A stretch of 64,000 nucleotides of DNA from Seohaeicola_A nanhaiensis (GCF_042654245.1 NZ_JBHSGI010000005.1:509160-573159); one strand, 5' to 3'. Counted from the stretch's first letter, positions 50,898-59,153 are shown. Program-made: numbers and translations. The notes: generated by a model from the sequence alone, not told the origin.

Positions 50898-52163
50898 TCA
50901 TGCCGCGATGAATTCGTTCCACTTGCGCACCATATACTGGTTCTCGTCCATGACGGCGTTCCAGCAGGCCACCCGGCCCATGCGCTCGTAGAAATCTCCG
51001 CCGTCGCGGGTTTCGCCCGCGCCGGCCAGCTTGTCGCCAGTGGGCGAGGTGATGTCGCCCTCGGCCGGCTTGCCCTCGAACCAGTACCCCCATTCATCGG
51101 CGGTCATGAAGTCCTTCGAGGTCTCCGGCACTGCCGAGTAATAGCCCTGGCGCATCAGATAGCCGCCGACCCAGCCCGAGAGATACCAGTTGATGTATTC
51201 ATAAGCCGCCTCCAGCGGCAGCCCGGTCAGCGACTTCGACAGGCCGATCCCACCGCCCCAGCTGCGATAGCCTTCCTTCAGCGGCTGGTAGACGCACGGA
51301 ATGCCGCGCGACTTCACGGCAGTGATGGCCGGCGACCACATGGACTGGATCACCACCTCGCCGCTTGCCATCAGGTTCACCGATTCATCGAAGGTTTTCC
51401 AGAAGGCGCGGAACTGCCCGGCTTTCTTGGCCTCGGTGAAGATCGCCATCGTCTTGTCGATCTCCTCGCGGGTCATGTTCCCCTTGTCGACATATTTGAT
51501 TTCGCCCATCGCCTCGCAGACCATGGCCATGTCCATGATCCCGATCGACGAGATGTCTAGGATCGACGCCTTGCCCTTGAACTCGGGGTTCAGCAGCTCG
51601 GCCCAGCTCTCAATCGGCCGGCCGATCAGGTCGGGACGGATGCCCAGCGTGTCAGCGTTGTAGATCGTCGGGATGAGGGTCATCCAGCCGGTCTCTTCCT
51701 TGGCGAAGGTCTTGCCGTCCGGTCCCTCCACAAAGCCAACCGTGTGCGGCGCGGTGCCTTGGGCAATGACGCTCTCGGGTGTCAGCTTGCCCGAGCGGAA
51801 GATGCCCACGATCTTATCGTAGTTCTTGATCTTGCTGGTATCCATCGCCTGCAGGTTGCCCGTCGGCCACACCTTCTTGCAGATCCAGTATTCGATATCG
51901 GCGATGTCGAAGGAATCCGGCTGCGTTGCTGCCCTCTGGGTAACGCTGTCGGAATCCAGAGCGGTCATCTCCAATGTGAAGCCCAGGTCCTCCTTAACCT
52001 TCTTGGCCACATCGTTGAGGTTCGAAACGCCCGTGCCGAACTGGCGCAGCGTGATGTTCTTGATGTCCTGCGCCCAAACCATCGGCGCCGGAAACGCAGT
52101 GGCGGCGACTGTGGCGACCCCGCCTTTGAGGATCGTGCGACGGCTGTATCTCATCTTGGACAT
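50898..52163 (-). CDS. ABC transporter substrate-binding protein (PotD/F-type, Tat-exported)
   Basis: A 421-aa periplasmic binding protein. The N-terminus has a twin-arginine motif (YSRRTILKGGVATVAATAF) and a cleavage region near VWAQD. The mature part is a type II binding fold of the spermidine/putrescine/iron class. Polyamine specificity is not shown; given the operon the ligand may be an amino-acid-like or aromatic compound. It is flanked by the ATPase gene (30 bp) and permease gene. Confidence 0.9.
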   Translation of the reverse strand: MSKMRYSRRTILKGGVATVAATAFPAPMVWAQDIKNITLRQFGTGVSNLNDVAKKVKEDLGFTLEMTALDSDSVTQRAATQPDSFDIADIEYWICKKVWPTGNLQAMDTSKIKNYDKIVGIFRSGKLTPESVIAQGTAPHTVGFVEGPDGKTFAKEETGWMTLIPTIYNADTLGIRPDLIGRPIESWAELLNPEFKGKASILDISSIGIMDMAMVCEAMGEIKYVDKGNMTREEIDKTMAIFTEAKKAGQFRAFWKTFDESVNLMASGEVVIQSMWSPAITAVKSRGIPCVYQPLKEGYRSWGGGIGLSKSLTGLPLEAAYEYINWYLSGWVGGYLMRQGYYSAVPETSKDFMTADEWGYWFEGKPAEGDITSPTGDKLAGAGETRDGGDFYERMGRVACWNAVMDENQYMVRKWNEFIAA

Positions 52164-52192
52164 GATTCTGTTTCCCCTGTTGTCAGTTATGT

Positions 52193-53167
52193 TCAGGCTT
52201 GGAGGCGGTGCATCCGCCCCTCATCCCAGGCAAGCGTCACGCCCTCGCCCGGCGATTTCGGTGACTTGAAATAGGCGTCTTCGGGCAGGATCGCGAAGAT
52301 CTCCTCCCCGGCTTCGGTGCGGGCCGAAACGGCGACCGTCGCACCCTGGTATTCGACCGAGGTCAGCGTCGCCGGAATGCCGGTCTCGGCCAGCCGCACC
52401 TCGTCAGCGCGCACCGCAACCTTGCCGGTGCCGAAGGTGATGACGTTGTGTCCGCCCATGAAGCGCGCGACAAATTCGGTCCTCGGCGCGCCCCAGACCT
52501 CGCGCGGCGGACCCGCCTGTTCGATGACGGCGTTGTTCATCACAACGACTTCATCGGCAAGCGCGAGCGCCTCGTCCTGACCATGCGTCACGTGCAGGAA
52601 AATGATGCCAAGCTCCCGCTGCAACCGCTTGAGTTCCGCCCGCATCCGGATGCGCAGGAACGGATCGAGCGCCGAAAGCGGTTCATCCAGCAGCAGCACC
52701 TTCGGCTTGGCGATCAGCGCGCGCGCCAGCGCGACCCTCTGTTGCTGACCGCCCGACAGCTGCGCTGGCAGGCGTTCGGCAAATTGCGTCATGTGGACAA
52801 GCGCCAGCAGCTCATCGGCGCTCCGGTGCCGGGTTTCGCGGTCCACCCCCTTCATCCGCAGGGAGAAGGCCACGTTGTCCCTCACGTTCAGATGCGGAAA
52901 AAGCGCATAATTCTGGAACATCATCGCCGTGCCCCGCTGGGCCGGGGGCATGGCAGAAATGTCGGATTTGTCGAGCAGGATCGCCCCATCGCTGACACTC
53001 TCGTGTCCGGCGATCATCCGCAGCGTCGAGGATTTCCCGCAACCCGACGGCCCGAGCAGGCAGACATAGCTTGCCGGCGCGAAGACGTGGTTGAGGTCAT
53101 TCACCGCCACCGTCTCGCCATAGCGCTTGGTCAGATGCACGAGTTCCAGATCGTTTCCTGTCCGCAT
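52193..53167 (-). CDS. ABC transporter ATP-binding protein (PotA-type)
   Basis: A 324-aa importer ATPase. Walker A GPSGCGKSSTLRMIAG, signature LSGGQQQRVALARAL, Walker B VLLLDEPLSALDPF and the switch histidine in VTHGQDEALALAD. The C-terminal TOBE-like domain is short. It is the first gene of the minus-strand operon (ATPase, binding protein, two permeases, racemase, fused enzyme). ATG 53167 is chosen over 53239. Confidence 0.93.
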   Translation of the reverse strand: MRTGNDLELVHLTKRYGETVAVNDLNHVFAPASYVCLLGPSGCGKSSTLRMIAGHESVSDGAILLDKSDISAMPPAQRGTAMMFQNYALFPHLNVRDNVAFSLRMKGVDRETRHRSADELLALVHMTQFAERLPAQLSGGQQQRVALARALIAKPKVLLLDEPLSALDPFLRIRMRAELKRLQRELGIIFLHVTHGQDEALALADEVVVMNNAVIEQAGPPREVWGAPRTEFVARFMGGHNVITFGTGKVAVRADEVRLAETGIPATLTSVEYQGATVAVSARTEAGEEIFAILPEDAYFKSPKSPGEGVTLAWDEGRMHRLQA

Positions 53168-53303
53168 GTTCGCCCCGCTGCCAAGTGCCTTCAAGTCTGT
53201 GGCGAGGGTTTGCGAAGTGATGAGATAATTCCAACGCACCGGGTTCGAGAATCCGCGTCTGCCCGGCTTTTACGCAGACACAGCACGCCTGTGCGCAATA
53301 TTA

Positions 53304-53331
53304 GGCACATTAATGTATACAATATTGTGCC
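53304..53331. promoter_or_regulatory. Candidate GntR/FCD operator (28-bp dyad)
   Basis: TGTATACA (53314-53321) is a perfect palindrome, and GGCACA (53304-53309) and TGTGCC (53326-53331) are inverted around exactly the same centre; 10 of 14 half-site positions match overall. An outer GCAATATT (53295-53302) and AATATTGTGC (53321-53330) add symmetry. It lies between the divergent ABC operon and gntR-like gene. TGTATACA cores are typical for FCD-type GntR proteins. Confidence 0.7.
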
Positions 53332-53406
53332 AAATCACTCCCGTCTGCTCCGGCTTGCCCTCATCCGTCGTTTCAACGCAGAATCAGGCGCAACGGAGCA
53401 AACGTA

Positions 53407-54093
53407 ATGAACAATCTGGAAGTGTCGCCCTGGACGGCGGAAACGGTGGCGACAGACCTAGAACGGGCCATCCATGAACACCGCCTTCCGCCCGGCACCA
53501 AGCTTGGCGAAGACGAACTGGGGGAGGTCTACGGCATCAGCCGCACCCTTGTACGCGCGGCACTGCAAAGCCTTGGCCACCGGCGACTGGTCGAACATCG
53601 ACGCAACCGGGGCGCCTTTGTCGCACAGCCGACGGTGCGGGAGGCGCGCGAGGTATTCGAGGCGCGATCCCTGCTCGAGCCGCGTACCGCCCGCTCTGCC
53701 GCCGAGCGCAGCACGCCCCAGAGCATCGCCACTCTGCGCGAGCACATCCGGGCCGAGCAAGAGGCCCTGGCGGCGGGCGAACACGGCAAGGCCCTGCATC
53801 TTTCGGGCCGATTCCATATCGAGATCGCCCGGATGGCCGATCAGGCCACCATCGAAGCCTTCATTTCCGAACTCGTCGCAAGGTCGTCGCTGATCATTGC
53901 GCTTTACTGGCATCGCCGCGCCGCGATGTGCGAAAGCCATGCCCATATCGCGCTGGTTTCAGCTTTCGAGCAAAAGGACGGCGATCTGGCCGAAGACTTG
54001 ATGAAACACCATCTGCTCGATCTCCTGACATCGCTCGACCTGCGGAACGTGACGTCGATGCCGACCTCGCTGCGCGAGGCGCTGAACCCATGA
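53407..54093 (+). CDS. GntR-family (FCD) transcriptional regulator
   Basis: A 228-aa regulator: winged HTH at about 10-78 (LPPGTKLGEDELGEVYGISR, then TLVRAALQSLGHRRLVEH) and a helical FCD ligand-binding domain at about 85-220 (VFEARSLLEPRTARSAAER; FHIEIARMADQ). FCD proteins usually sense small carboxylates. Divergent from the ABC/fused-enzyme operon with a strong dyad in between, it is very probably its regulator. The next gene overlaps its stop (ATGA). Confidence 0.92.
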   Translation: MNNLEVSPWTAETVATDLERAIHEHRLPPGTKLGEDELGEVYGISRTLVRAALQSLGHRRLVEHRRNRGAFVAQPTVREAREVFEARSLLEPRTARSAAERSTPQSIATLREHIRAEQEALAAGEHGKALHLSGRFHIEIARMADQATIEAFISELVARSSLIIALYWHRRAAMCESHAHIALVSAFEQKDGDLAEDLMKHHLLDLLTSLDLRNVTSMPTSLREALNP

Positions 54094-54923
54094 AAACAAA
54101 CTTCCGCACCGCCAGAGCTGAGGAGATTGCAGCGATTCTTGACTGGGCTGCAGAAGAGGGTTGGAATCCCGGTCTGGACGACGCCCCGGCCTTCCATGCC
54201 GCAGATCCGGAGGGGTTCTTTCTCGCTGAAGTCGGGGGCCAGCCGGTCGCTTCGATTTCGGTCGTGAACCACTCCAAGACCTTCGCTTTCCTCGGACTCT
54301 ACCTCTGCCGCCCGGATTTCCGGGGCCAGGGAATCGGTTTGGCGTTGTGGAAGCACGCGCTCGATCACGCCGGCACACGCACCGTGGGACTCGACGGAGT
54401 GGCCGCGCAGCAGGCAAATTATGCTCGGTCGGGTTTCATTCGGGCCGGAGCGACACGTCGTTTCGAGGGGCATCTCGACGGCGCGGCGCATGGACAAATC
54501 AGTCCTGCCAGGCCCGAAGACCTGGAGAATCTCGCCCGCCTTGACCGCACCGCCAATGGGGTCAGCCGGCCGGGTTTCACGGCTGCCTGGTTTGCCCCTG
54601 CTCCCGACCGCACCACGCTCGTGTGGCGGAATCTCACCGACATCCTCGGCGTCGCCACCATCCGCCGCTGCCGCGAGGGTGCAAAGATCGGACCTCTGAT
54701 CGGAGAAACCGCAGAGGATGCGGTTACTCTGGCGCGGGCCTGCCTTGGCGCCATGCCGGCGGGTCGGGTGATCGTGGATGTCCCGTCCGAAAACGTCGCC
54801 CTGGCTGCCCGCCTGCGCAATCTGGGATTCGAGATGACATTCGAAACGGCGCGGATGTTTCGCGGCCCGGCACCCGAAACCGACGACACGCTTCAGGCCA
54901 TTGCAACCATGGAACTCGGTTAG
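54090..54923 (+). CDS. Tandem GNAT acetyltransferase (YitH/YitI-like)
   Basis: A 277-aa protein with an N-terminal GNAT domain (about 1-140; CoA loop CRPDFRGQGIGLALWKHAL) and a C-terminal GNAT-like domain (about 145-277) of the YitI type, including LGFEMTFETARMFRG. Start overlaps the gntR-like stop, so the two are coupled. It may modify the transported compound or a product, which is inferred from context only. Confidence 0.85.
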   Translation: MKTNFRTARAEEIAAILDWAAEEGWNPGLDDAPAFHAADPEGFFLAEVGGQPVASISVVNHSKTFAFLGLYLCRPDFRGQGIGLALWKHALDHAGTRTVGLDGVAAQQANYARSGFIRAGATRRFEGHLDGAAHGQISPARPEDLENLARLDRTANGVSRPGFTAAWFAPAPDRTTLVWRNLTDILGVATIRRCREGAKIGPLIGETAEDAVTLARACLGAMPAGRVIVDVPSENVALAARLRNLGFEMTFETARMFRGPAPETDDTLQAIATMELG

Positions 54924-55225
54924 GCTTTTCAGTGCCAATGTGAGTTATACAGCGGAAGTCGCTCGAAAAATTGGGATATCGGGATTTGCCCACAGACTTC
55001 TCCCCAAACCGCCGATGACCGGCCTCCGACCGCACTCCGACTCATCGCAGCAGCTTCGCCGCCAAGAACCCCTTGCAGTGCCGCATGAGCCACGGAATTG
55101 CGCGCCGAAACGGCAACTGAAGCGATCCACCCATCGCCCCGATGACGTCACTTCAACATCACATCGAAATCCGCCATTTCAGGTCTTGCACAGCCGCGCG
55201 TGTCGGAATAACTAGCCCAGCAAGT
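54924..55225. other. Intergenic region before tRNA-Gln
   Basis: About 300 bp without a supported gene. Open frames on both strands lack recognisable similarity and good ribosome sites. No transposon end or strong hairpin was noticed. It may contain the tRNA-Gln promoter. Confidence 0.5.
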
Positions 55226-55300
55226 TGGGGAGTGGCGCAACGGTAGCGCAACGGTTTTTGGTACCGCAGGTTGCAGGTTCGAATCCTGCCTCCCCAGCCA
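55226..55300 (+). tRNA. tRNA-Gln (TTG)
   Basis: A 75-nt cloverleaf with acceptor TGGGGAG/CTCCCCA, anticodon stem ACGGT/ACCGC-type with loop TTTTGGT (anticodon TTG), T-arm GCAGGTTCGAATCCTGC, discriminator G and encoded CCA. A recombinase remnant and IS elements follow on its 3' side, so it may be an island integration site. Confidence 0.96.
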
Positions 55301-55472
55301 ACCACTTTCAGGTTTGCAGACCATCCAAGGTGTGTCGCAGATAGTCGCGACATTTCCGCTGCTTGCGCGTGCCGTCCCACTTGGCAGACCAGGAATGGTC
55401 GCAGCTTTGGCCCGCAAACCGGCCGGTGTCTGCGATTGGCTTTTTCGCCATCCGAGGTGTGGGAAGGTGCGA

Positions 55473-55833
55473 TCAGAGGGTGGCGAGCAGCTTGCGCAGG
55501 TCGGACCAGTCCGACGGCAGGGAATGGCGTACGCACCATTCGGAAGTGAAGCCGACTGGCTGACGGCCTTCCATGACATCGCGCAGCAGGTCCGGTGCGA
55601 GGAAGGCCAGGCCAATCATGCGCTGGATCCGGCTCTTCGAGACGCCGGAGGACATCGCGTTATGGCTGAATGATTGACCTGATCTGATCGAACCACTTTT
55701 GGGCCAAAGCAATGTTGCGGATCAAGACGTCGTCGCGGTCTGCGGGAACATCGCCCAGCGTCAGCCGGGTCTCCACACCGCGCTTGCGAAGCTGAAACGG
55801 AGATGTGAAGTGGAGTGTCTCTGGCTCGATTAA
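55473..55833 (-). pseudogene. Serine recombinase C-terminal remnant
   Basis: Minus-strand frames encode a typical C-terminal part of large serine recombinases: LHFTSPFQLRKRGVETRLTL then LIRNIALAQKWFDQI (about 55833-55685), and after a frameshift near 55685, SGVSKSRIQRMIGLAFLAPD and LRDVMEGRQPVGFTSEW to the stop at 55473. The N-terminal catalytic domain is missing; the IS3 element is inserted at the break. Non-functional. Confidence 0.75.
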
Positions 55834-55915
55834 GTGAGCTACCCCCCGAAATTCGGACAGTGACGTAAGCTACGATCTGACGTCTGTTGGTCTCCAAGAA
55901 CGAGGAGATCAGAAC

Positions 55916-56245
55916 ATGTCGAAACGCAGAAACCATGACGCGGGCTTCAAGGCTCGCGTGGCGCTGGAAGCCGTGAAGGGCGAGCGCACCGCGTCGGAGC
56001 TGGCCGCGGAATACGGTGTGCATCCGACGATGATTCATCAGTGGAGCGAGCCATAGTCCGCCATTGGTCCGAGGACAATGGCGAGCGCGCTGCTCGAGGG
56101 GGCATCGGACATCTTCGAGCGCGGCGGGAAAGAGAAGGCCGAGGTCGACGAGGAGACGGTTCGGTCGCTGCACGCGAAGATCGGAGAGCTGGCAGTCGCC
56201 AACGATTTTTTGTCCAGAAAGCTCAAACCTTGGACCGGCAAGTGA
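55916..56245 (+). pseudogene. IS3-family transposase orfA (disrupted)
   Basis: The frame starts well (MSKRRNHDAGFKARVALEAV, EYGVHPTMIHQW), a helix-turn-helix orfA, but stops at 56055. The rest (ALLEGASDIFERGG to KLKPWTGK, stop 56245) is in another frame. Between them lies a 29-nt insert (56052-56080) with near-inverted ends, bracketed by the hexamer GCGAGC (56046-56051 and 56081-56086). Not functional as it stands. Confidence 0.8.
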
Positions 56246-56253
56246 GGCTCGTG

Positions 56254-57090
56254 ATGATCGAGCGCTCTCACCCTGCGCTTTCGGTCGGGGCGCAATGCCG
56301 CCTGCGGTCGATCTCGCGGTCGTCGTTCTACTACGCACCGTTGGGCGAGACCGAGATGAACCTGACGCTCATGCGGCTGATCGACCGGCAGTTTCTGGAA
56401 ACCCCGTTCTCCGGCGTCCAGCAGATGACCTGGCACCTGCAGAACGAGTGCCACGCCGTGAACGTGAAGCGCATCCGGCGGCTGATGCGGCTCATGCCGA
56501 TCTACCAGAAGCCCAAAACCAGCAAGCCCGCGAAGGCACAAGACCTACCCCTACCCGGCTCGGGTGGCCTGCGGGTCGATCGGCCCAATCAGGTCTGGTG
56601 CGCCGACATCACCTATATGCCGATGCGACGAGGCTTCCTCTATCTGGTTGCCATCATGGACTGGTTCACACGCAAAGTGCTGGCCTGGCGCATCTCGAAC
56701 ACGCTCGAAGCCGACTTCTGCGTCGAGGAGCTGAACGAGGCGGTCCACCGCTTCGGCCCGCCCGAGATCATGAATACCGATCAGGGGTCGCAGTTCACGT
56801 CCTTCGCCTGGAGCGACAGGCTGAAGCGGATCGGCACCCGGATCTCGATGGACAGCAAGGGCCGGTGTCTCGACAACATCTTCATCGAACGGTCCGAAGG
56901 ACGGCGGTCCCTGAAGTATGAGTGCGTCTACCTGCAAGCCTGGGAAACCGGTCCGCAGGCGAAGGCCGGGGTTGGCCGGTGGATCACTTTCTACAACCAC
57001 CAGCCCCACGCCGCCCATGGCGGACAGCCGCCCACCGTGGTCTACTTCAACCAGATAAAAACCGACCAGCAGGGCCAGAGAGTAGCTTAA
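56254..57090 (+). pseudogene. IS3-family transposase orfB (altered, probably inactive)
   Basis: The frame is open over 278 codons and encodes an rve-type DDE integrase: WCADITYMPMRRGFLY (first Asp) and IMNTDQGSQFTS (second Asp). The region of the catalytic Glu reads IERSEGRRSLKYE instead of the usual IERLWRSLKYE, a net 6-nt insertion. An upstream stretch (AQDLPLPGSGG) is out of frame relative to the normal HKTYPYL-type sequence and then restored, and the usual QRPHAAHGG has lost its Arg. These changes point to decay. Confidence 0.7.
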
Positions 57091-57155
57091 ATCACCCCGG
57101 AAACTGTCCAAGAGACGGGGTGTAGCTCACTGCTGCCGGTTTCGTGGACACTAAG

Positions 57156-57252
57156 TTAGGATGTCATAGCTCCGGCATCGAACGCCAGCGGGCTTAGATA
57201 CCGAGACAAGAATGACTCTGCTTCGAAGTGTAGAAGCGATTGTACATCAGGG
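57156..57252 (-). pseudogene. Transposase C-terminal fragment
   Basis: On the minus strand NRFYTSKQSHSCLG, then after a one-base frame change YLSPLAFDAGAMTS and a stop (57156), resembles the C-terminus of IS3-family orfB proteins (FY..RRHS.LGYLSP..F). The remainder is missing. It lies between the IS3 element and the 18-bp repeat bounding the TRAP module. Confidence 0.55.
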
Positions 57253-57263
57253 CTGGTAGGCGA

Positions 57264-57281
57264 ATAATCTCGGGCCTCGTC
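57264..57281 (+). repeat. 18-bp direct repeat, left copy
   Basis: ATAATCTCGGGCCTCGTC occurs here and again, identical and in the same orientation, at 63461-63478. The two copies lie just outside the XRE-cupin/TRAP/GST/MOSC/reductase module. The preceding bases are also similar (GGTAGGCGA here, GGTGG there). Confidence 0.75.
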
Positions 57282-57286
57282 GATGT

Positions 57287-57853
57287 TCAGCCGCCTACTA
57301 CGGTAAGCAAGAGCTCGGCTCCGCCGGCGCCTGCGCTGACCAGATGACGCATGTGTCCAGGAAACTCCAGGAAGTCTCCCGCTTCTAAGACGACTTTCCT
57401 TCCATCAAGGTTAACTGTCACGACGCCGCGCAAAACGAACATCGCTTCGCAACCGGAATGGAAAGCTTCGGATTTGTGGGCCACTCCTTCCGGACAGGTC
57501 AAGACAAAGGCTTCATAAGGCGGGCGCCCAAGTGTGGAGCTGTTCAGGGACTGCAAAATGACGCCTTCATTGGCTGCATCTGCGGCCAAGAGCTTGCGCT
57601 CAGACCGGCGTACGATGTGGACGTCTTCCTTGTCATGGTCTTCGCCCACAAGGGTTGCGACTGACATCTGCAATGCTTCCGTCAGGCGGAGCAGCGCGGC
57701 CATGCTGAGGGATTTTTCGCCACGCTCGAAACGGGACAGGTGCCCTTTGCTCAACGAGGCGGCACTGGCCAGCTCATCAAGCGTCAAGTTCCGGCGGCGC
57801 CGCATTTCGCGGGCCCGGAGACCAATCTGGATCAGTGGTTCATTGGTATCCAT
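57287..57853 (-). CDS. XRE-family regulator with cupin domain
   Basis: A 188-aa regulator: N-terminal XRE HTH (about 10-65; RNLTLDELASAASLSKGHLS, RFERGEKSLSMAALLRL) and a C-terminal cupin_2 domain (about 105-185; HSGCEAMFVLRGVVTVNLDG, VLEAGDFLEFPGHMRH). Such proteins sense small ligands through the cupin. ATG 57853 has a GAGG site; 57880 is also in frame. Divergent from the TRAP genes, with three TTGCCC palindromes in between, it is probably their regulator and its own. Confidence 0.9.
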   Translation of the reverse strand: MDTNEPLIQIGLRAREMRRRRNLTLDELASAASLSKGHLSRFERGEKSLSMAALLRLTEALQMSVATLVGEDHDKEDVHIVRRSERKLLAADAANEGVILQSLNSSTLGRPPYEAFVLTCPEGVAHKSEAFHSGCEAMFVLRGVVTVNLDGRKVVLEAGDFLEFPGHMRHLVSAGAGGAELLLTVVGG

Positions 57854-57872
57854 GGTGCCTCGTCGACTTCGG

Positions 57873-57887
57873 TTGCCCATAAGGTAA
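57873..57887. promoter_or_regulatory. Candidate XRE-cupin operator O1
   Basis: TTGCCCATAAGGTAA matches the perfect palindrome at 57982 in 12 of 15 positions and lies 20 bp upstream of the regulator's own ATG, suggesting autoregulation. A third half-site pair (TTGCCC at 57893, AGGGAA at 57905) is adjacent. Confidence 0.5.
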
Positions 57888-57981
57888 ACGAGTTGCCCTG
57901 TGAAAGGGAACATACAAGCCACCCGTTTGGGCGTTTTTTGTGCGTTCCCGAGTGAAGCTCAATCTGCCGTGCAAATTTTCA

Positions 57982-57996
57982 TTGCCCATTGGGCAA
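57982..57996. promoter_or_regulatory. Candidate XRE-cupin operator O2
   Basis: TTGCCCATTGGGCAA is a perfect 15-bp palindrome (7-bp arms, 1-bp centre) 80 bp upstream of dctP in the divergent intergenic region. Confidence 0.65.
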
Positions 57997-58075
57997 CAAG
58001 TTGTCTAAATCAGCAAGTGAGACAACATCGCGCCGACGGAACGAGCCGGCCAGACATAAAGACAGGAGAGGGTTC

Positions 58076-59146
58076 ATGAAACGAAGAGAATTTCTCGGGC
58101 GTGCAGCGGTGGTGCCCGCAGCTTTGGCCGTGCCGTCGATAGCCCAAGCGCAGACCAAGGTGAAATGGCGCATGCCGAGCAGCTTCCCGAGCAGCCTGTC
58201 GACGGTTCAGGGTGGCGCGGTTCGTCTTGCCGAAAAGGTGGCCGAACTCACTGACGGCGGTTTCGAGATTCAGGCCTATGCCGCCGGCGAACTCGTTCCG
58301 CCGCTTGGCGTGCTCGAGGCGGTACAGTCTGGAACGACCGAGGCCGGCTATTCGCCTGGTTTCTTCTATGTCGGCAAGAAGCCGGCTTTGGCCTTCGATG
58401 CCGGCGTTCCATTCGGAATGACGCCACGGCAGCATTTCTCCTGGTTCCACCATGGGGGCGGCAAGGAACTGCTCGATGAAGTCTACGATGCCTTCAACAT
58501 GGTCTCGATCCCCGCTGGCAACACCGGGGCGCAGATGGGCGGATGGTTCCGCAAGCCGATCGACAGCATTACCGATCTCAAGGGGCTGCGCATTCGCGCC
58601 GCTGGGTATCTCGGCTATATCTACTCCGATCTGGGTGCGGTACCTCAGCAGATCGCGATCGGTGATCTGTACCCTGCCATGGAGCGCGGCACGCTGGACG
58701 CAGTTGAGTTCACCAGCCCAACCGATGATGAAACCCTGGGTCTCAACAAGGTCGCGAAATACTACTATGCGCCCGGCATCCTGGAACTGGGTGCGTCGCT
58801 TGGGTTGATGATCAACAAGGACGCCATGGCGTCGCTGTCCCCAGCCTACAAGGCCGCGCTCGAAATGGCTTGTGCCTGGACGTATTCGGACATGCTGGCG
58901 CGATATGACAGCCTCAATGTGGCCGCACTGCGCAGGCTCATCGCCGGTGGAGCCGAGTTGCGGGCTTGGCCCGATGAAGTCATGTCGGCGATGCGCAAGA
59001 GCGCGGACAAGCTCTTCACTGAGCAGGGCGAGGCCGATCCCGACTTCAAGCGCATCCATGAGCATTGGCGAGCGTTCCTCGATGACCAACTCCGCTGGAT
59101 GTCGGTCAACGATGTCGCAGCCGAGAACGTGCTCATTCGCGGCTGA
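58076..59146 (+). CDS. dctP: TRAP transporter substrate-binding protein DctP
   Basis: A 356-aa periplasmic receptor of a tripartite ATP-independent transporter. The N-terminus MKRREFLGRAAVVPAALAVP has a twin-arginine-type signal with cleavage near AQAQT. The mature fold is DctP family (KVKWRMPSSFPSSL at the start; PIDSITDLKGLRIRAAGYLG; DLYPAMERGTLDAVEF). The arginine that pairs with a carboxylate is likely in the LKGLRIRAAG segment. ATG 58076 has an AGGAGAG site. First gene of the TRAP operon. Confidence 0.92.
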   Translation: MKRREFLGRAAVVPAALAVPSIAQAQTKVKWRMPSSFPSSLSTVQGGAVRLAEKVAELTDGGFEIQAYAAGELVPPLGVLEAVQSGTTEAGYSPGFFYVGKKPALAFDAGVPFGMTPRQHFSWFHHGGGKELLDEVYDAFNMVSIPAGNTGAQMGGWFRKPIDSITDLKGLRIRAAGYLGYIYSDLGAVPQQIAIGDLYPAMERGTLDAVEFTSPTDDETLGLNKVAKYYYAPGILELGASLGLMINKDAMASLSPAYKAALEMACAWTYSDMLARYDSLNVAALRRLIAGGAELRAWPDEVMSAMRKSADKLFTEQGEADPDFKRIHEHWRAFLDDQLRWMSVNDVAAENVLIRG

Positions 59147-59153
59147 TGGCGAC

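Larger units (their letters stand above)
55834..57130 (+). mobile_element. Degenerate IS3-family element
   Basis: Imperfect terminal inverted repeats are visible: left GTGAGCTACCCCCCGAAATT (from 55834) and right, on the minus strand, GTGAGCTACACCCCGTCTCT (from 57130), both continuing to GGACAGT. It encodes a broken orfA and an altered orfB. No target-site duplication is visible, and the left end adjoins the recombinase remnant. Confidence 0.85.

Noticed and set aside
49094..51097. A single 667-aa protein covering both permeases
   Set aside because: Only its last 278 residues are permease-like; the earlier part is an out-of-frame reading of the PotB-type permease and the binding-protein end.
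49094..53167. Operon as a plain spermidine/putrescine uptake system
   Set aside because: The ABC class fits, but racemase and kynureninase/formamidase-like genes in the same operon do not belong to polyamine use; the ligand is left open.
55314..55673. Plus-strand gene after tRNA-Gln (119 aa)
   Set aside because: The minus strand in the same place encodes recognisable recombinase sequence; the plus frame is its shadow.
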